Source of the DNA: Marinifilum sp. N1E240
Lineage (GTDB): Bacteria; Bacteroidota; Bacteroidia; Bacteroidales; Marinifilaceae
Assembly: GCF_009295825.1 (NCBI RefSeq)
Contig: NZ_WHKF01000002.1
Span: forward strand, 434,001-498,000
Direction of reading: 5' to 3'
Length of the DNA: 64,000 nt
Within the stretch, counting starts at the first letter, position 1. Each line of letters opens with the position of its first letter. Position numbers and translations under genes: made by a program. Under the pieces are notes generated by a model. That model was not told the DNA's origin. It did no database searches and worked only from the letters and a program-made list of their open reading frames with translations. Positions 9,148 through 19,400 of the stretch are shown in pieces.

Positions 9148-11553
9148 ATGAACCTTAAATTTTCTTTTTGGAAGAATATCATCGTTTGCGCAATGTTGAT
9201 TATTTTTTCTTCAAATTATGCTTTTTCCCTCAATCCAACTGCCGAACTTTTGGCATCTTCTGTAAAAGGGAAAATTATTGAAAACAAACATCAAAAGCCT
9301 CTTGAATTCGCTACTGTATCTATTTTTTGTTTAAAAGATTCTACTTTGGTAAAAGGTACAATAACCAATAAAAAAGGTGAATTTAAACTTGAAAAATTAA
9401 AAGCGGATGCTTATTTCTTGAAAGTTGACTATATCGGGTACAATTCATATACGCTTAAGAAATTAACACTTGCAAGCAATGAGAAAAAAGTATTAAAACA
9501 AGCAATTTCCCTTGCTGAAGATACTAAAGCATTAGAAGAGGTTGTTGTGGAAGGAAATCGCGAATTCTCGAGAATGGAATTGGGAAAAACGGTTTACAAT
9601 GTATCTAAATCCCCGATTGCTGATGGAGGAACAATAAATGATGTATTGAATACTGTTCCTAAGTTGAGTGTAAATTCTGATGGTGATATTCAATTTCGTG
9701 GAAGTTCGAATGTAAAAATTTTGATTGATGGAAAAATCAGTGGATTACTTGGTATGAATCCTTCCGAGGTTCTATCTGGAATGTCAGCTTCTGATGTGGA
9801 TAGAGTAGAATTGATTAGTACTTCTTCTGCAAGATATGACGCAACTGGTGCCAATGGGATTATTAACATTATCATGAAGAAAAATCGCACTAAAGGTTTT
9901 AATGGTAGTGCTTCAGCAACATTAGGAACTAAGGATAAGAAATCAGGAAACTTTAGTGCTAATTTGCGTACTGGAAAAATAAACTTCTTTGGTCAGTACG
10001 TTTATAAAGATGATTGGGCTGGTAGAGATTATAATGTTCAAAGATCAATATATGAGACAAATACATCCCTTGTGGAGCATGCAGATGTAGATTTTGGCAA
10101 CAGATACCATATAGGTAAAATCGGGATGGATTTTTTGATTGACGATAACAATACAATAACCTTATCGACTACTTATAGAGATATTTTGCAGAATTGGAAT
10201 GGAAATTACGAATATATTGAGAGCAATGTGTTAAGTAGTGGTATGCCAGATGTATCATATAGAAAAAGTGCAGTGGATCTTGATTTAACTTCCAGAATCT
10301 ACAATGCTTCCTATATACATAAATTTAAGAAGAAGGGACAAAGTCTTTCTGTAGATTTTGCATATACAGATAATGAAGCCGATAATTCAGGTAATTATAG
10401 TGTTCGTGAAGAACCATCGAATATTTGGTATTATTCGGGAAGTGATTTTTACAAAACCGCAAGAAAAGAATCTGTAGCTCAAGTTGATTATGTGCATCCT
10501 GTTGGAAAAAATGGAAAATTAGAAACAGGATATTTGTATCGTAATAATGAAATTGATTACGAAGACCAGGAAGATTTATCGACAGCCTTTAACTACGAAG
10601 AAAATATTCATGGTTTGTATTTGATGTATACCGGAGCGGCAGGAAAATTTGCTTATGAGTTAGGTTTAAGAGCGGAGTATTCGGATATAACAACGAACAG
10701 GGAATTTAAGGATGATTATTTGGATTTGTTTCCTAGTGTTCATTTATCCTACGATTTTTCAGATACAAAAAAGTGGGAATTGGCATATAGTAGAATGATA
10801 TATCGTCCAAATTCGGGTATGTTAAATCCATTTCAGAATTTACGAGATCCCGAAAATCAACGCCTAGGAGCTCAGGATATTGAAGCGTATTACAATCATA
10901 ATGTAGAAATGTCTATGTCTTATGATAGAAAAAAGGCAAGTTATAAAACGACTTTATATATCAATTATTACAATACATTAATTAATCAATATAGAAGTAT
11001 AAACGACGATAATGAATCTGTTGTGACGTATGGTAATTTTGATAATAAATTTTATTCAGCATTAGAATTCGAGGCTTCTACTAAGTTAAATAAATGGTGG
11101 AGCTTAAGTGGTTATATTGGTGGCATTTATGAAAAAACAAATCCGGGTGATGATTTTAATTTTGGATCGCGAGACATGTGGGAAGTTTTAGGTAAAGTTA
11201 CTTCCATAATGAATTTCAAAAAATGGTTCAAAATGCAAACTAGTTTCCGTTACCAGTCCGAGATTTTAACAGCTCAGGGAAAATATCAAAACTTGTATTA
11301 CGTAGATTTAGGTTTAAGTCGTAAAGTTTTAAAAGGAAGAGGTAGTTTGTCATTTACTGCTAATGATATATTTAACACATTTAAATTTAAAATCCACTCC
11401 TCCGATCCTGACTTTTACAACAAAGAAATTAGGTATAAAGAAACACAAATTGCGAAATTAACTTTCAGATATTATTTCGGTAAACGATACCGGGTTTTAC
11501 GTGCAAAGAAAAAGAGTTCTGGAATGAAGAGACATTCAGAATTAGATATTTAA
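9148..11553 (+). CDS. TonB-dependent-receptor-like outer-membrane beta-barrel protein
   Basis: 801 aa. A signal peptide (FWKNIIVCAMLIIFSSNYAFS) is followed by a carboxypeptidase-regulatory-like beta-sandwich (SSVKGKIIENKHQKPLEFAT, residues about 35-115), a plug-like region (ADGGTINDVLNTVPKLSV, VKILIDGKISGLLG, YDATGANGIINIIMKKN) and a long beta-barrel ending in aromatic-rich strands (LTFRYYFGKRYRV). This is the OMP_b-brl_3 type, a Bacteroidota family related to SusC but usually without a SusD partner, and none is encoded here. The substrate is unknown. It stands alone between two terminators, so it is a monocistronic unit. A paralogue lies at 47322. Confidence 0.9.
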   Translation: MNLKFSFWKNIIVCAMLIIFSSNYAFSLNPTAELLASSVKGKIIENKHQKPLEFATVSIFCLKDSTLVKGTITNKKGEFKLEKLKADAYFLKVDYIGYNSYTLKKLTLASNEKKVLKQAISLAEDTKALEEVVVEGNREFSRMELGKTVYNVSKSPIADGGTINDVLNTVPKLSVNSDGDIQFRGSSNVKILIDGKISGLLGMNPSEVLSGMSASDVDRVELISTSSARYDATGANGIINIIMKKNRTKGFNGSASATLGTKDKKSGNFSANLRTGKINFFGQYVYKDDWAGRDYNVQRSIYETNTSLVEHADVDFGNRYHIGKIGMDFLIDDNNTITLSTTYRDILQNWNGNYEYIESNVLSSGMPDVSYRKSAVDLDLTSRIYNASYIHKFKKKGQSLSVDFAYTDNEADNSGNYSVREEPSNIWYYSGSDFYKTARKESVAQVDYVHPVGKNGKLETGYLYRNNEIDYEDQEDLSTAFNYEENIHGLYLMYTGAAGKFAYELGLRAEYSDITTNREFKDDYLDLFPSVHLSYDFSDTKKWELAYSRMIYRPNSGMLNPFQNLRDPENQRLGAQDIEAYYNHNVEMSMSYDRKKASYKTTLYINYYNTLINQYRSINDDNESVVTYGNFDNKFYSALEFEASTKLNKWWSLSGYIGGIYEKTNPGDDFNFGSRDMWEVLGKVTSIMNFKKWFKMQTSFRYQSEILTAQGKYQNLYYVDLGLSRKVLKGRGSLSFTANDIFNTFKFKIHSSDPDFYNKEIRYKETQIAKLTFRYYFGKRYRVLRAKKKSSGMKRHSELDI

Positions 11554-11573
11554 AAATCTTATTACAATAGAAA

Positions 11574-11605
11574 AGAACCTCGTCAATTTTTGACGAGGTT
11601 TTTTT
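11574..11605 (+). terminator. Rho-independent terminator
   Basis: Perfect stem AACCTCGTCA / TGACGAGGTT (11576-11585 and 11591-11600), extended by one A-T pair, tight loop, then T7. It ends the beta-barrel protein transcript and isolates it from the giant-protein operon. Confidence 0.95.
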
Positions 11606-11724
11606 ATGCTTATTTCTTCATTAATCAAATATTATTTAAACTCAATAAAAATAAAGCACTCTTCTATTGACATTGCAAACTAGCTTTCTTAATTTCTATT
11701 CTATTGCACGAAAGGGTAAGAGAG

Positions 11725-14700
11725 ATGAGATTTAAATATTTAGATATAAAAAGGCTAAAGAAAAGTAGGGGAGATATAATAAATCAAAAACCAACTTCTT
11801 CCAGCAGGCGCAATTTTTTAAGAGGTATTGGTATTGGAATCTTAGCTTTTAATCCCACAATTAAAGTTTTTGGACAAGTTTTAAGTAAGGATATCAATTA
11901 TAGAAAAAGACGAAATACCCTTACATTTTTTACGTCAGATGATCAAAACTGGATTTTAGATACACGATTTTTTGAGGGAGATGCGATATTAAAGTTCAAA
12001 AAAGTTAAGGAGGATTATTTCATTGATTTACGTAATGCGATTTATCCTGGTTCAACTATTTCCTTCGATTTTAAGGCTCATATTTATTATAGTCTGGAGT
12101 GGAGAATTGAGTTCAATTTTACAGATCTTGATATTAATGCAGATCTTAATTTTAAGGATTGGATCAATGGAAGATTACAAATTTCGGATTATTGTGATGT
12201 AAAGGAAATATTTCAGATGAACGATCGATTTTCATTGGATATTGAGGATCACTCCCATGTGATAATTAATAAATATTGGAAAATTGATTTGGAAGGAAAG
12301 AATTTGGCAATCTTAAAATTGCCTGAAAATAAAATAGTTGTACGGCAACTTAGCTTGAAAAAGCCTGATAAGGATAATTTAGCATTTTCTCATTTACCAC
12401 CTAAACTTCAAATTGATTTTTTAATTTCTGATGTAAATTCTCTTTTTACGAATTGGAAAATAGCAAATGGCGATCAATTACAGGTTAACTCTTCTATAAC
12501 AAATCAAAAGTATTCTCTTATAGTTGGGGTTAATTCAGAAAGTAAAAAGGAGTATTTATTGTTGTCTAAATTCGATAAGATAAATAATTCTACACCTCAT
12601 TTTTTATTTTATAAAAAACTTGAGAAAGAAAAATCACAACAAATTGATTTGTATAACTCTCAATTAGCAGTTGAATTTATAGGTGAGAATGAAAAATTGG
12701 TTTTATTGGCTGGTTTATCTTCGGTAGGAGCTTGGATGGCATCTGGCGAAAACAATTACTTATTGTCCAATTTATCGGATCAATTACCTGCAATCGAGAT
12801 GTATGGGAATAATGGAGTGATCAACGAGATTAAAGGGAATGCAAAGGTGCTTGCATCACATTATAAACTAATTGATGCCCTAAGTTTGCCTGTTGAATAT
12901 CCGGAAAATCCTATTGTAGAGATTGAGTTACAGCAGCAAAAGGTTCAAACGAAAAAAAGAGTTTTAACAGAGGCGCGTTTGGGAACAATTAAGTTTAGAG
13001 AGAAGGAAATCATTCGCTTAAGTATTCTTCGTCCTGAGGATATGTTGTTTTTGCAATTTGAATTTTATAATTTTAAATACATTAAAAAAGGTCAGCAGAG
13101 TTATTTGGAGATTGATAATCCAAAGAAACCTGCGGCAATGATCGTAATTTTCCCATCACAACATACTTTGGAACAAGCCTTTGTGGAGAACAATTCATTA
13201 CCTGGTGGAGAGGGGAATGAAAATGTAATTCTTCCTGCCAAATATATCCGAAGCGGTAAAAGTAGATTGGTCTACTCGGTACCTTCAAATTTTGAGGGAA
13301 TGCCAATAATAATGGAGCAACTTTTGGATTGGTCACGCTTTAAACTAAAAGTAAACTACCGTGCAAGAGTTATAGAACCACTTAAAGTTGTATTGAATAA
13401 ATTCCAGAAAATATCTTCCTATAAAATTCAGGGAGATTCGAAATTGAACAAGAGAGTAAGTAAGCAGAATCTCACTATTGCTAAATATGGAAAAAAACGC
13501 TTGAGTCAGCAGAAATTATATGGAGCAAGTGAATTGAAAAAGTCTTTACCCAAAGAGGTTAGTGGGCAATTGTACGCTAAAATTAATTATTCAGCCCTCA
13601 AGATTAAGTTGTTGGAGATGAGAAAGCCATCTGTTTTTGAAACATCAATTGAGGCACCAACTCGTTTGTTCATTTCGCCAAATCAATTGGCTGGATTTGC
13701 TCATAAAAATAAGATTGATTTAAAAGATCATCAAGAGATAAATAAGGGAACTATTAAAAATTTACAGTTCAATAATCCATTAATATCTAATAAAGGTAAA
13801 TTGTCGGAACTGTGGCATTCGATAATGGGTGTGCGTTTAAAAAATGGTGAAGTCGATGAAAATGTACTTTCAGGATTTAGAACTGTTCGAGCTCTTTGGG
13901 CTAGAGACGCAAGAAAAAATCTGAAACCAAAGCCTCCAAGAAATATTCCATTTAGAACGGCTTTGGATGGAAGAGACAGACACAATATTGTACATCAGAC
14001 CTCAAATTTTTTAATCAAAAATTATACTCCAAAACCTGTTAAGGCTGATCGATTGATGCTTACATCATTAGGAGCTTGGTTTAATTTTAATGCGAATTTC
14101 AATTTTCCAGACTTTCATGCTCAGCCTGATTTTGAACTATTGGAATGGGAACATTTGGCTACTCTTGGACGCGATCATTATGTGAAAGTTGTAGAAGCAG
14201 GATTTTTATTTCCATTTGGTCACACGGCTTCATTAGTGAAAATAACCGAACGTAAGCCTGATAATTCAACTAAATCTGCTGTTAACAGACAGAGAATGTA
14301 TATTGTTATTTTAGAGCCTGTAGTGTATTACGAAATGCGTGATCCTAAGAATGGATTTATTCCATTTCCATTTCAATCGGTAGAAATTTTGGCTTCCAAG
14401 ACTCCAGATTTGGATCCTCCAGCTAACCTTGTAAATCTGGGTGGAGATTATAATTTTTGGATACGTTCAGGAGTAATAGAATTGCAATTCGATTTATTAT
14501 TGGTTGATCAGGAAGGGGAAGAAGAAAAGGTACGAATGCCGTTGATTTTTATTGGAAAATCTGCTGGATATGATCAGTCCAAATCGGAAGATGTTGTTAA
14601 TGCATACAATTCAGAAGTCAGTAGAACAACAATAGATTTTAATCGCCAAGAGATTGCATATTCACCATCTTTAATTGAAGGCGATACACAATTTGAAACT

Positions 14701-16389
14701 AGCGAAGTACGATATGGTGCACAAATTTTGATTAACAAACCAGCCAGCATTCTAAAATTTCATCCAACCATAAAAACAGCTTCGGTTAAAGTAAAGGCTG
14801 TGGAAGAATTAACGGGCAATCCTGATCCTGTTTTAATTGAACTTATAGATGACGATAATTCGGGTAAGATATTTGCCAAAGTTTTGGGAAATCTAAAGGC
14901 TGATTTTTCGGGAGAATCGGACAAGTCAGGTGGGTTTATGAGTCCAAATACTCAAGTAACATCATTATCGAAATTGAAAGGACCTTTGGGTGGGGTTGTA
15001 GATAAAATGCAAGATTTAGATTTTGATCCAACAGAGTTTTTTGGATCACCAGGAGATATGCCGGTTGCAAAATTGTTTGGAGTGGTTTCCATTTTTGATC
15101 TTTTGTTGGGGAATTTGAATTTTGGTGCTGAGGGAAATCAGCAAGCCGACTTCCTCTCTAACCGGAGTGGTGAGATGGAATCATTAAAAGAGAATATCTT
15201 TCAACAACAAGCAATTCTTGAAAATGCCGCTGATGAAGCTAGAGATGCAATTGAGCAGGAAATACAAAATCTTAAAGATCAATTATCATCTAAGGTAAAT
15301 GAACTGGAGCAACAACTAAGTGATCAGGTTCCTAAAATTCCAAATTTTAATGCCTATAAAACAAACAATGCTTTTGTTGTTGAATATCGTTGGATTCCCG
15401 AAATGGAAGCTAGTAAGTCTCTTTTTGGAGGATTTCTAACAGTGAAGGTTCAGAAACCAAAGGAATCATTACAAGTTATTAGTAAGTTAAGTAGACCATT
15501 CGATACAGCACAGAAAACACAATTTGGCGTTGATGCATCTTTTACCGATTTCTCGATTGAGATAAAAGAATTGATTCAAGTACGGTTCAAATCCTTAAAA
15601 TTTGGTGGTGGCTCAGGCAAAAAAGCGGATGTGAAAGTTGAAATGGCAGAGGAAGATTCGATTTTATTTATGGGACCATTGAGTTTTGTAAATCAATTGC
15701 AGAATTTAATTCCATCTAATGGATTTGCCGATGGACCTTATATGAAATTATCACCTACAGGAGTTAGTGCTGGTTTCGATTTAGCCATTCCAAGTGTAGA
15801 AGTTGGTGTTTGCACCATTGCTAATATGACTTTGGGCGCCGGTGTTAATCTACCATTTACAGGTGCTCCTTTAACGCTTAAGTTTAACTTTTGTAAAAGA
15901 GAAGCTCCTTTTCTGTTAACTGTTTCGGCATTTGGAGGTGGAGGTTATTTCCTGATGAAAACCAGTGTTAAAGGTTTTGTGGGAATGGAGGCAGCTTTCG
16001 AATTTGGAGCAGCCTTGTCTGTTAATTTTGGTATAGCGAGTGGTGGTGTTTCTGTAATGGGAGGATTCTATTTCAGTATGGAGATTGTAGATGATCACAC
16101 CGAAACAGTATTAACGGGTTATATCCGTTTTAATGGATATCTATCCATACTTGGAATCATTAGCATCTCATTGGAGATTTATCTGGCTTTTGTAGCTATG
16201 TTCCAGAATGGTAAAGTTGAAAAGTTGTATGGAGAGGCAATTGTAAAAGTCAAAATTGAAGTCTTGTTCTTTAGCAAGACTGTAAGCTTAACTGCTAGAA
16301 GAGAATTAAAAGGTGCCGATGCAGATCCTACCTTCCAAATGATAATGGAAGAAAACGATTGGTTAGAATATTGTCAGGCATATGCTTAA
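11725..16389 (+). CDS. Giant protein of unknown function, Tat-type signal (giant 1)
   Basis: 1554 aa from ATG 11725, preceded by a purine-rich AAGGGTAAGAGAG; the longer frame begins at a TTG at 11704. I cannot assign a function. Residues about 30-55 read SSRRNFLRGIGIGILAF, a textbook twin-arginine motif with a weakly hydrophobic core, so export through Tat as a folded protein is likely. The body is beta-rich with no HExxH, serine-hydrolase or nucleotide-binding motif that I can see. A coiled coil spans about 1135-1205 (ENIFQQQAILENAADEARDA, IEQEIQNLKDQLSSKVNELE). The last 210 residues are glycine- and aromatic-rich beta sequence (LTVSAFGGGGYFLMKTSVKG, FNGYLSILGIISISLEIYLA). I believe this C-terminal pattern recurs in large uncharacterised proteins of distant phyla, but could not check. 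The gene is followed after 17 bp by giant 2. Confidence 0.85.
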   Translation: MRFKYLDIKRLKKSRGDIINQKPTSSSRRNFLRGIGIGILAFNPTIKVFGQVLSKDINYRKRRNTLTFFTSDDQNWILDTRFFEGDAILKFKKVKEDYFIDLRNAIYPGSTISFDFKAHIYYSLEWRIEFNFTDLDINADLNFKDWINGRLQISDYCDVKEIFQMNDRFSLDIEDHSHVIINKYWKIDLEGKNLAILKLPENKIVVRQLSLKKPDKDNLAFSHLPPKLQIDFLISDVNSLFTNWKIANGDQLQVNSSITNQKYSLIVGVNSESKKEYLLLSKFDKINNSTPHFLFYKKLEKEKSQQIDLYNSQLAVEFIGENEKLVLLAGLSSVGAWMASGENNYLLSNLSDQLPAIEMYGNNGVINEIKGNAKVLASHYKLIDALSLPVEYPENPIVEIELQQQKVQTKKRVLTEARLGTIKFREKEIIRLSILRPEDMLFLQFEFYNFKYIKKGQQSYLEIDNPKKPAAMIVIFPSQHTLEQAFVENNSLPGGEGNENVILPAKYIRSGKSRLVYSVPSNFEGMPIIMEQLLDWSRFKLKVNYRARVIEPLKVVLNKFQKISSYKIQGDSKLNKRVSKQNLTIAKYGKKRLSQQKLYGASELKKSLPKEVSGQLYAKINYSALKIKLLEMRKPSVFETSIEAPTRLFISPNQLAGFAHKNKIDLKDHQEINKGTIKNLQFNNPLISNKGKLSELWHSIMGVRLKNGEVDENVLSGFRTVRALWARDARKNLKPKPPRNIPFRTALDGRDRHNIVHQTSNFLIKNYTPKPVKADRLMLTSLGAWFNFNANFNFPDFHAQPDFELLEWEHLATLGRDHYVKVVEAGFLFPFGHTASLVKITERKPDNSTKSAVNRQRMYIVILEPVVYYEMRDPKNGFIPFPFQSVEILASKTPDLDPPANLVNLGGDYNFWIRSGVIELQFDLLLVDQEGEEEKVRMPLIFIGKSAGYDQSKSEDVVNAYNSEVSRTTIDFNRQEIAYSPSLIEGDTQFETSEVRYGAQILINKPASILKFHPTIKTASVKVKAVEELTGNPDPVLIELIDDDNSGKIFAKVLGNLKADFSGESDKSGGFMSPNTQVTSLSKLKGPLGGVVDKMQDLDFDPTEFFGSPGDMPVAKLFGVVSIFDLLLGNLNFGAEGNQQADFLSNRSGEMESLKENIFQQQAILENAADEARDAIEQEIQNLKDQLSSKVNELEQQLSDQVPKIPNFNAYKTNNAFVVEYRWIPEMEASKSLFGGFLTVKVQKPKESLQVISKLSRPFDTAQKTQFGVDASFTDFSIEIKELIQVRFKSLKFGGGSGKKADVKVEMAEEDSILFMGPLSFVNQLQNLIPSNGFADGPYMKLSPTGVSAGFDLAIPSVEVGVCTIANMTLGAGVNLPFTGAPLTLKFNFCKREAPFLLTVSAFGGGGYFLMKTSVKGFVGMEAAFEFGAALSVNFGIASGGVSVMGGFYFSMEIVDDHTETVLTGYIRFNGYLSILGIISISLEIYLAFVAMFQNGKVEKLYGEAIVKVKIEVLFFSKTVSLTARRELKGADADPTFQMIMEENDWLEYCQAYA

Positions 16390-16406
16390 ATCAAAATTGA
16401 AAAGGT

Positions 16407-19400
16407 ATGAAACAATCCATCATATTTACCTGTTTGCCACACCGAATCGATCAGGAGAATAACCTGAGATTTTCGGTGCAGGTAAGTTTGCGTCTGGAAA
16501 CAGCAAGTGTTAAAACATTAGCTTCTTTTCCAGATATGGAAAACTTACCGCAAAAAATCATGAATTCATCATTTAAGATTCGACTTAAAAATGGTGATGA
16601 ACATGAGGTAGAATTGAATTCTTCGAATTTGGATGAGGATTTGTGGCAAAAACTCATGCATAAAGATATTCGAGTTGATGGATTTGAGCAGGAAGATTTA
16701 ACGCCTACCAGAATTCACTCGTATCCACTAAAACATATCCAATCATTTGTGTTGGATACCTATAAAAAATTGGGAACTCAAAGCCCAGATAGATTGTTGG
16801 AACCTTCTCAATTGAGAGATCCTAAAGGTTTGGGGCAAATTTCGAGATTTAAGAAGCGTGATACGCCTAAACAGGAAGTACCTACAAGTACAGCAGCAGG
16901 CAGACGTGTTTTCAAAGAGTCAGATTTTTTGGATGTAGATGAAACTGCAGAAAACAGATTGGATGAAGTTCGTAAGAAGAATGGTTTTGTACCATTTGCG
17001 AAACAGTCAAATCCAAAGTTTGATTTTGCTCAATTTAGAGATTTTCATAAAACTCATAAGCCAACAAGAACAACACCTTTACCTAATATAAAGAAACCAG
17101 AGTTCGAGTTTCACGATATATTGGCGGTAATTAGTAATTACCCTCAAATTCAAAGAAAGTTGGGAGTCGTTCTCGATTTTAAAATGGACTTACCTAATAA
17201 TTTTCCTAATCAGAACGCATTTCGATTGATTGTGGAGAATTTAGATTTTACAATGAGTACAGATGTTTCGGTTCCTTTAACCGCTTATCATCTTACGCAA
17301 AAAGGATTTTATGCCCAACCAAAAGAGGATGCTCGCGTGAATATGGGATTCGTGAAAATCAATACGGATCGATTCACGGTATTTCAAATCGATACAGATG
17401 GAGTAGCCTTGAAAATGAATCAGATGGTTGATAACAAGGTTCAGGAAGAGGTAAAATTGAAGGTAGTGGAATTGGAATTGAGCAAAAGTAAAAAGTTTAA
17501 CAATGGGATAGTACCAGTTGATCCTCCTGAAAAGGAAGGATTGCCAAGTTTACGATCGACGGGAATTGGAATTGCTGGAAATGGAATGGGAGAGCATTTG
17601 AATGCAAGATTTGTAAAAGCTAAGCAATTGCAAACAAAGATTATAGATCCATCGAAGCTGGATAATTCATTAAACCTTATTTTATCCAATGAACAATTGT
17701 ATGCTGAAGATTTGGTACAAGGGTATAGAATGGATGTAGCTTATTCGTCGGATCCGGAAAAATGGCATTCCTTGCACATGAGACAAGAGGCTTATTCTTA
17801 TTTTGATTCAGATAATACAGAAGAAATTATTGATGATTTAGAAGTTGATGAAGGATTTATTCAGACAGCTGTGGCTGAGGATACAGAAGAGGCAAATGAA
17901 CTTTTTGTTGGAGAAAGTATGATTCGATGGGAAGGTTGGAGTCTTTCTGTACCAAAACCTGGTTTTGCCATTAACGAATCTGAAGATGATAACATAGATT
18001 CGTCTAAACAGGTGGATTACGTAAATAAATCAAAAAGTGTAGAAATTAAGAAATATGAGTTTGATACTACACGAGAGTTTAGATTGCATACTAAAACTAA
18101 AAGTGTAGCAGGAACATTGCCTCGTTTACGATTTGGCAAAGATTATTTATTGAGAGTAAGAACTGTTGATTTGGCAGGAAATAGTTTGCCTTTAGATTTC
18201 CAGGCTGAAAAGCTAAGTGAAGCTGTTATTAGAGGATTTAGATATTATCGTTTTGATGCACTCATGAATCCTGTATTACTTCTTGGATCAGATTTAAAAG
18301 ATGGAGAAGCCTTAGAAGAATTGGTGGTTCGAAGTAATCACGATATGACAACCCAAGAGTTTCAGCAACGATATGGAGCGGTTGATTCAAGTGAGAATAC
18401 TGAATCGATTAGACACTTTTTGCCACCACGAAATTCGCAATTAATTGCTGAGCAACATGGAAAGTTCGATAAAGCATTTGGAAACAATCTTCAAGTTGCA
18501 AAGGAATTGTACCAGTTAATAAGTGAACATGAAGTTCAATTGGAAAAGGGTGAAAATGGAAAGGAAAAGGTGTATAAGGGTGATGATGTTGATTTGATTT
18601 ATTTACCAGATCCTGCGGCGGCTGGAGTAGCTCTGTTTCTTGCAGATGGATACGATGACTCCCATTCACAAACTTTCGATCCACGATTGTTTAGCTTTTT
18701 CACTAACGCAGAATTGAGTCCTTCAGAAACCAATATAAATGTATCGGATGATGAATGGTACAAAGCTAAATCTTTACGAATTAGATTGCAGGAAGGCGTT
18801 ACCAACTTTACCTGGAATGCATCGGAGCGAATATTGAATGTTTATCTGCCGAAAGGCGAAAGGATAAAACTGAAGTTCTCAACTTTTTGGAGAGCAAAAG
18901 ATCTGGAGGAATTATCAGGGATGTGGGATTTGTTAAGAGAAGAGAATCCTGTAAATATTGGAAAAATAAAAGAATTGGCGGAAACAGGCAGACATTGGAT
19001 GATTAGTCCTGCCAGAGAATTGGAACTCACACATGCCGTAGTTCAGCCTGTTGTTGCACCTGAGATTGAGGAAATAATTCCTGATCGTAATTATTCAGAT
19101 ACACATGCTTGGTTACATACACGTTTTTCGGTTCATGGATTTTCTACCCACAAAGTGGAGTATATGGCTCGTTGGAGAGATAGAACAGATGATCCTCGTG
19201 CAACAGGACCATCGTGGAAAGAGAATTCTGGAAATGTAGAAGAAGTTCCGGTTAGCTATCACGATGAAAGTATTAACAAGGGCAATCTTCCTGAGAAGAA
19301 AGATCCATCGAAGCAATTGGCTTTACAAGGGCAAAATAATAATGAGAAGCAAACGCTAAAATTAGCATTGATAAGCTCCTTGAGTGGAGCCTTAAAGCAC

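Noticed and set aside
9148-11553. SusC of a polysaccharide utilisation locus
   Set aside because: No SusD-like gene or glycan enzymes adjacent; terminators on both sides; architecture fits the SusD-free OMP_b-brl_3 group.
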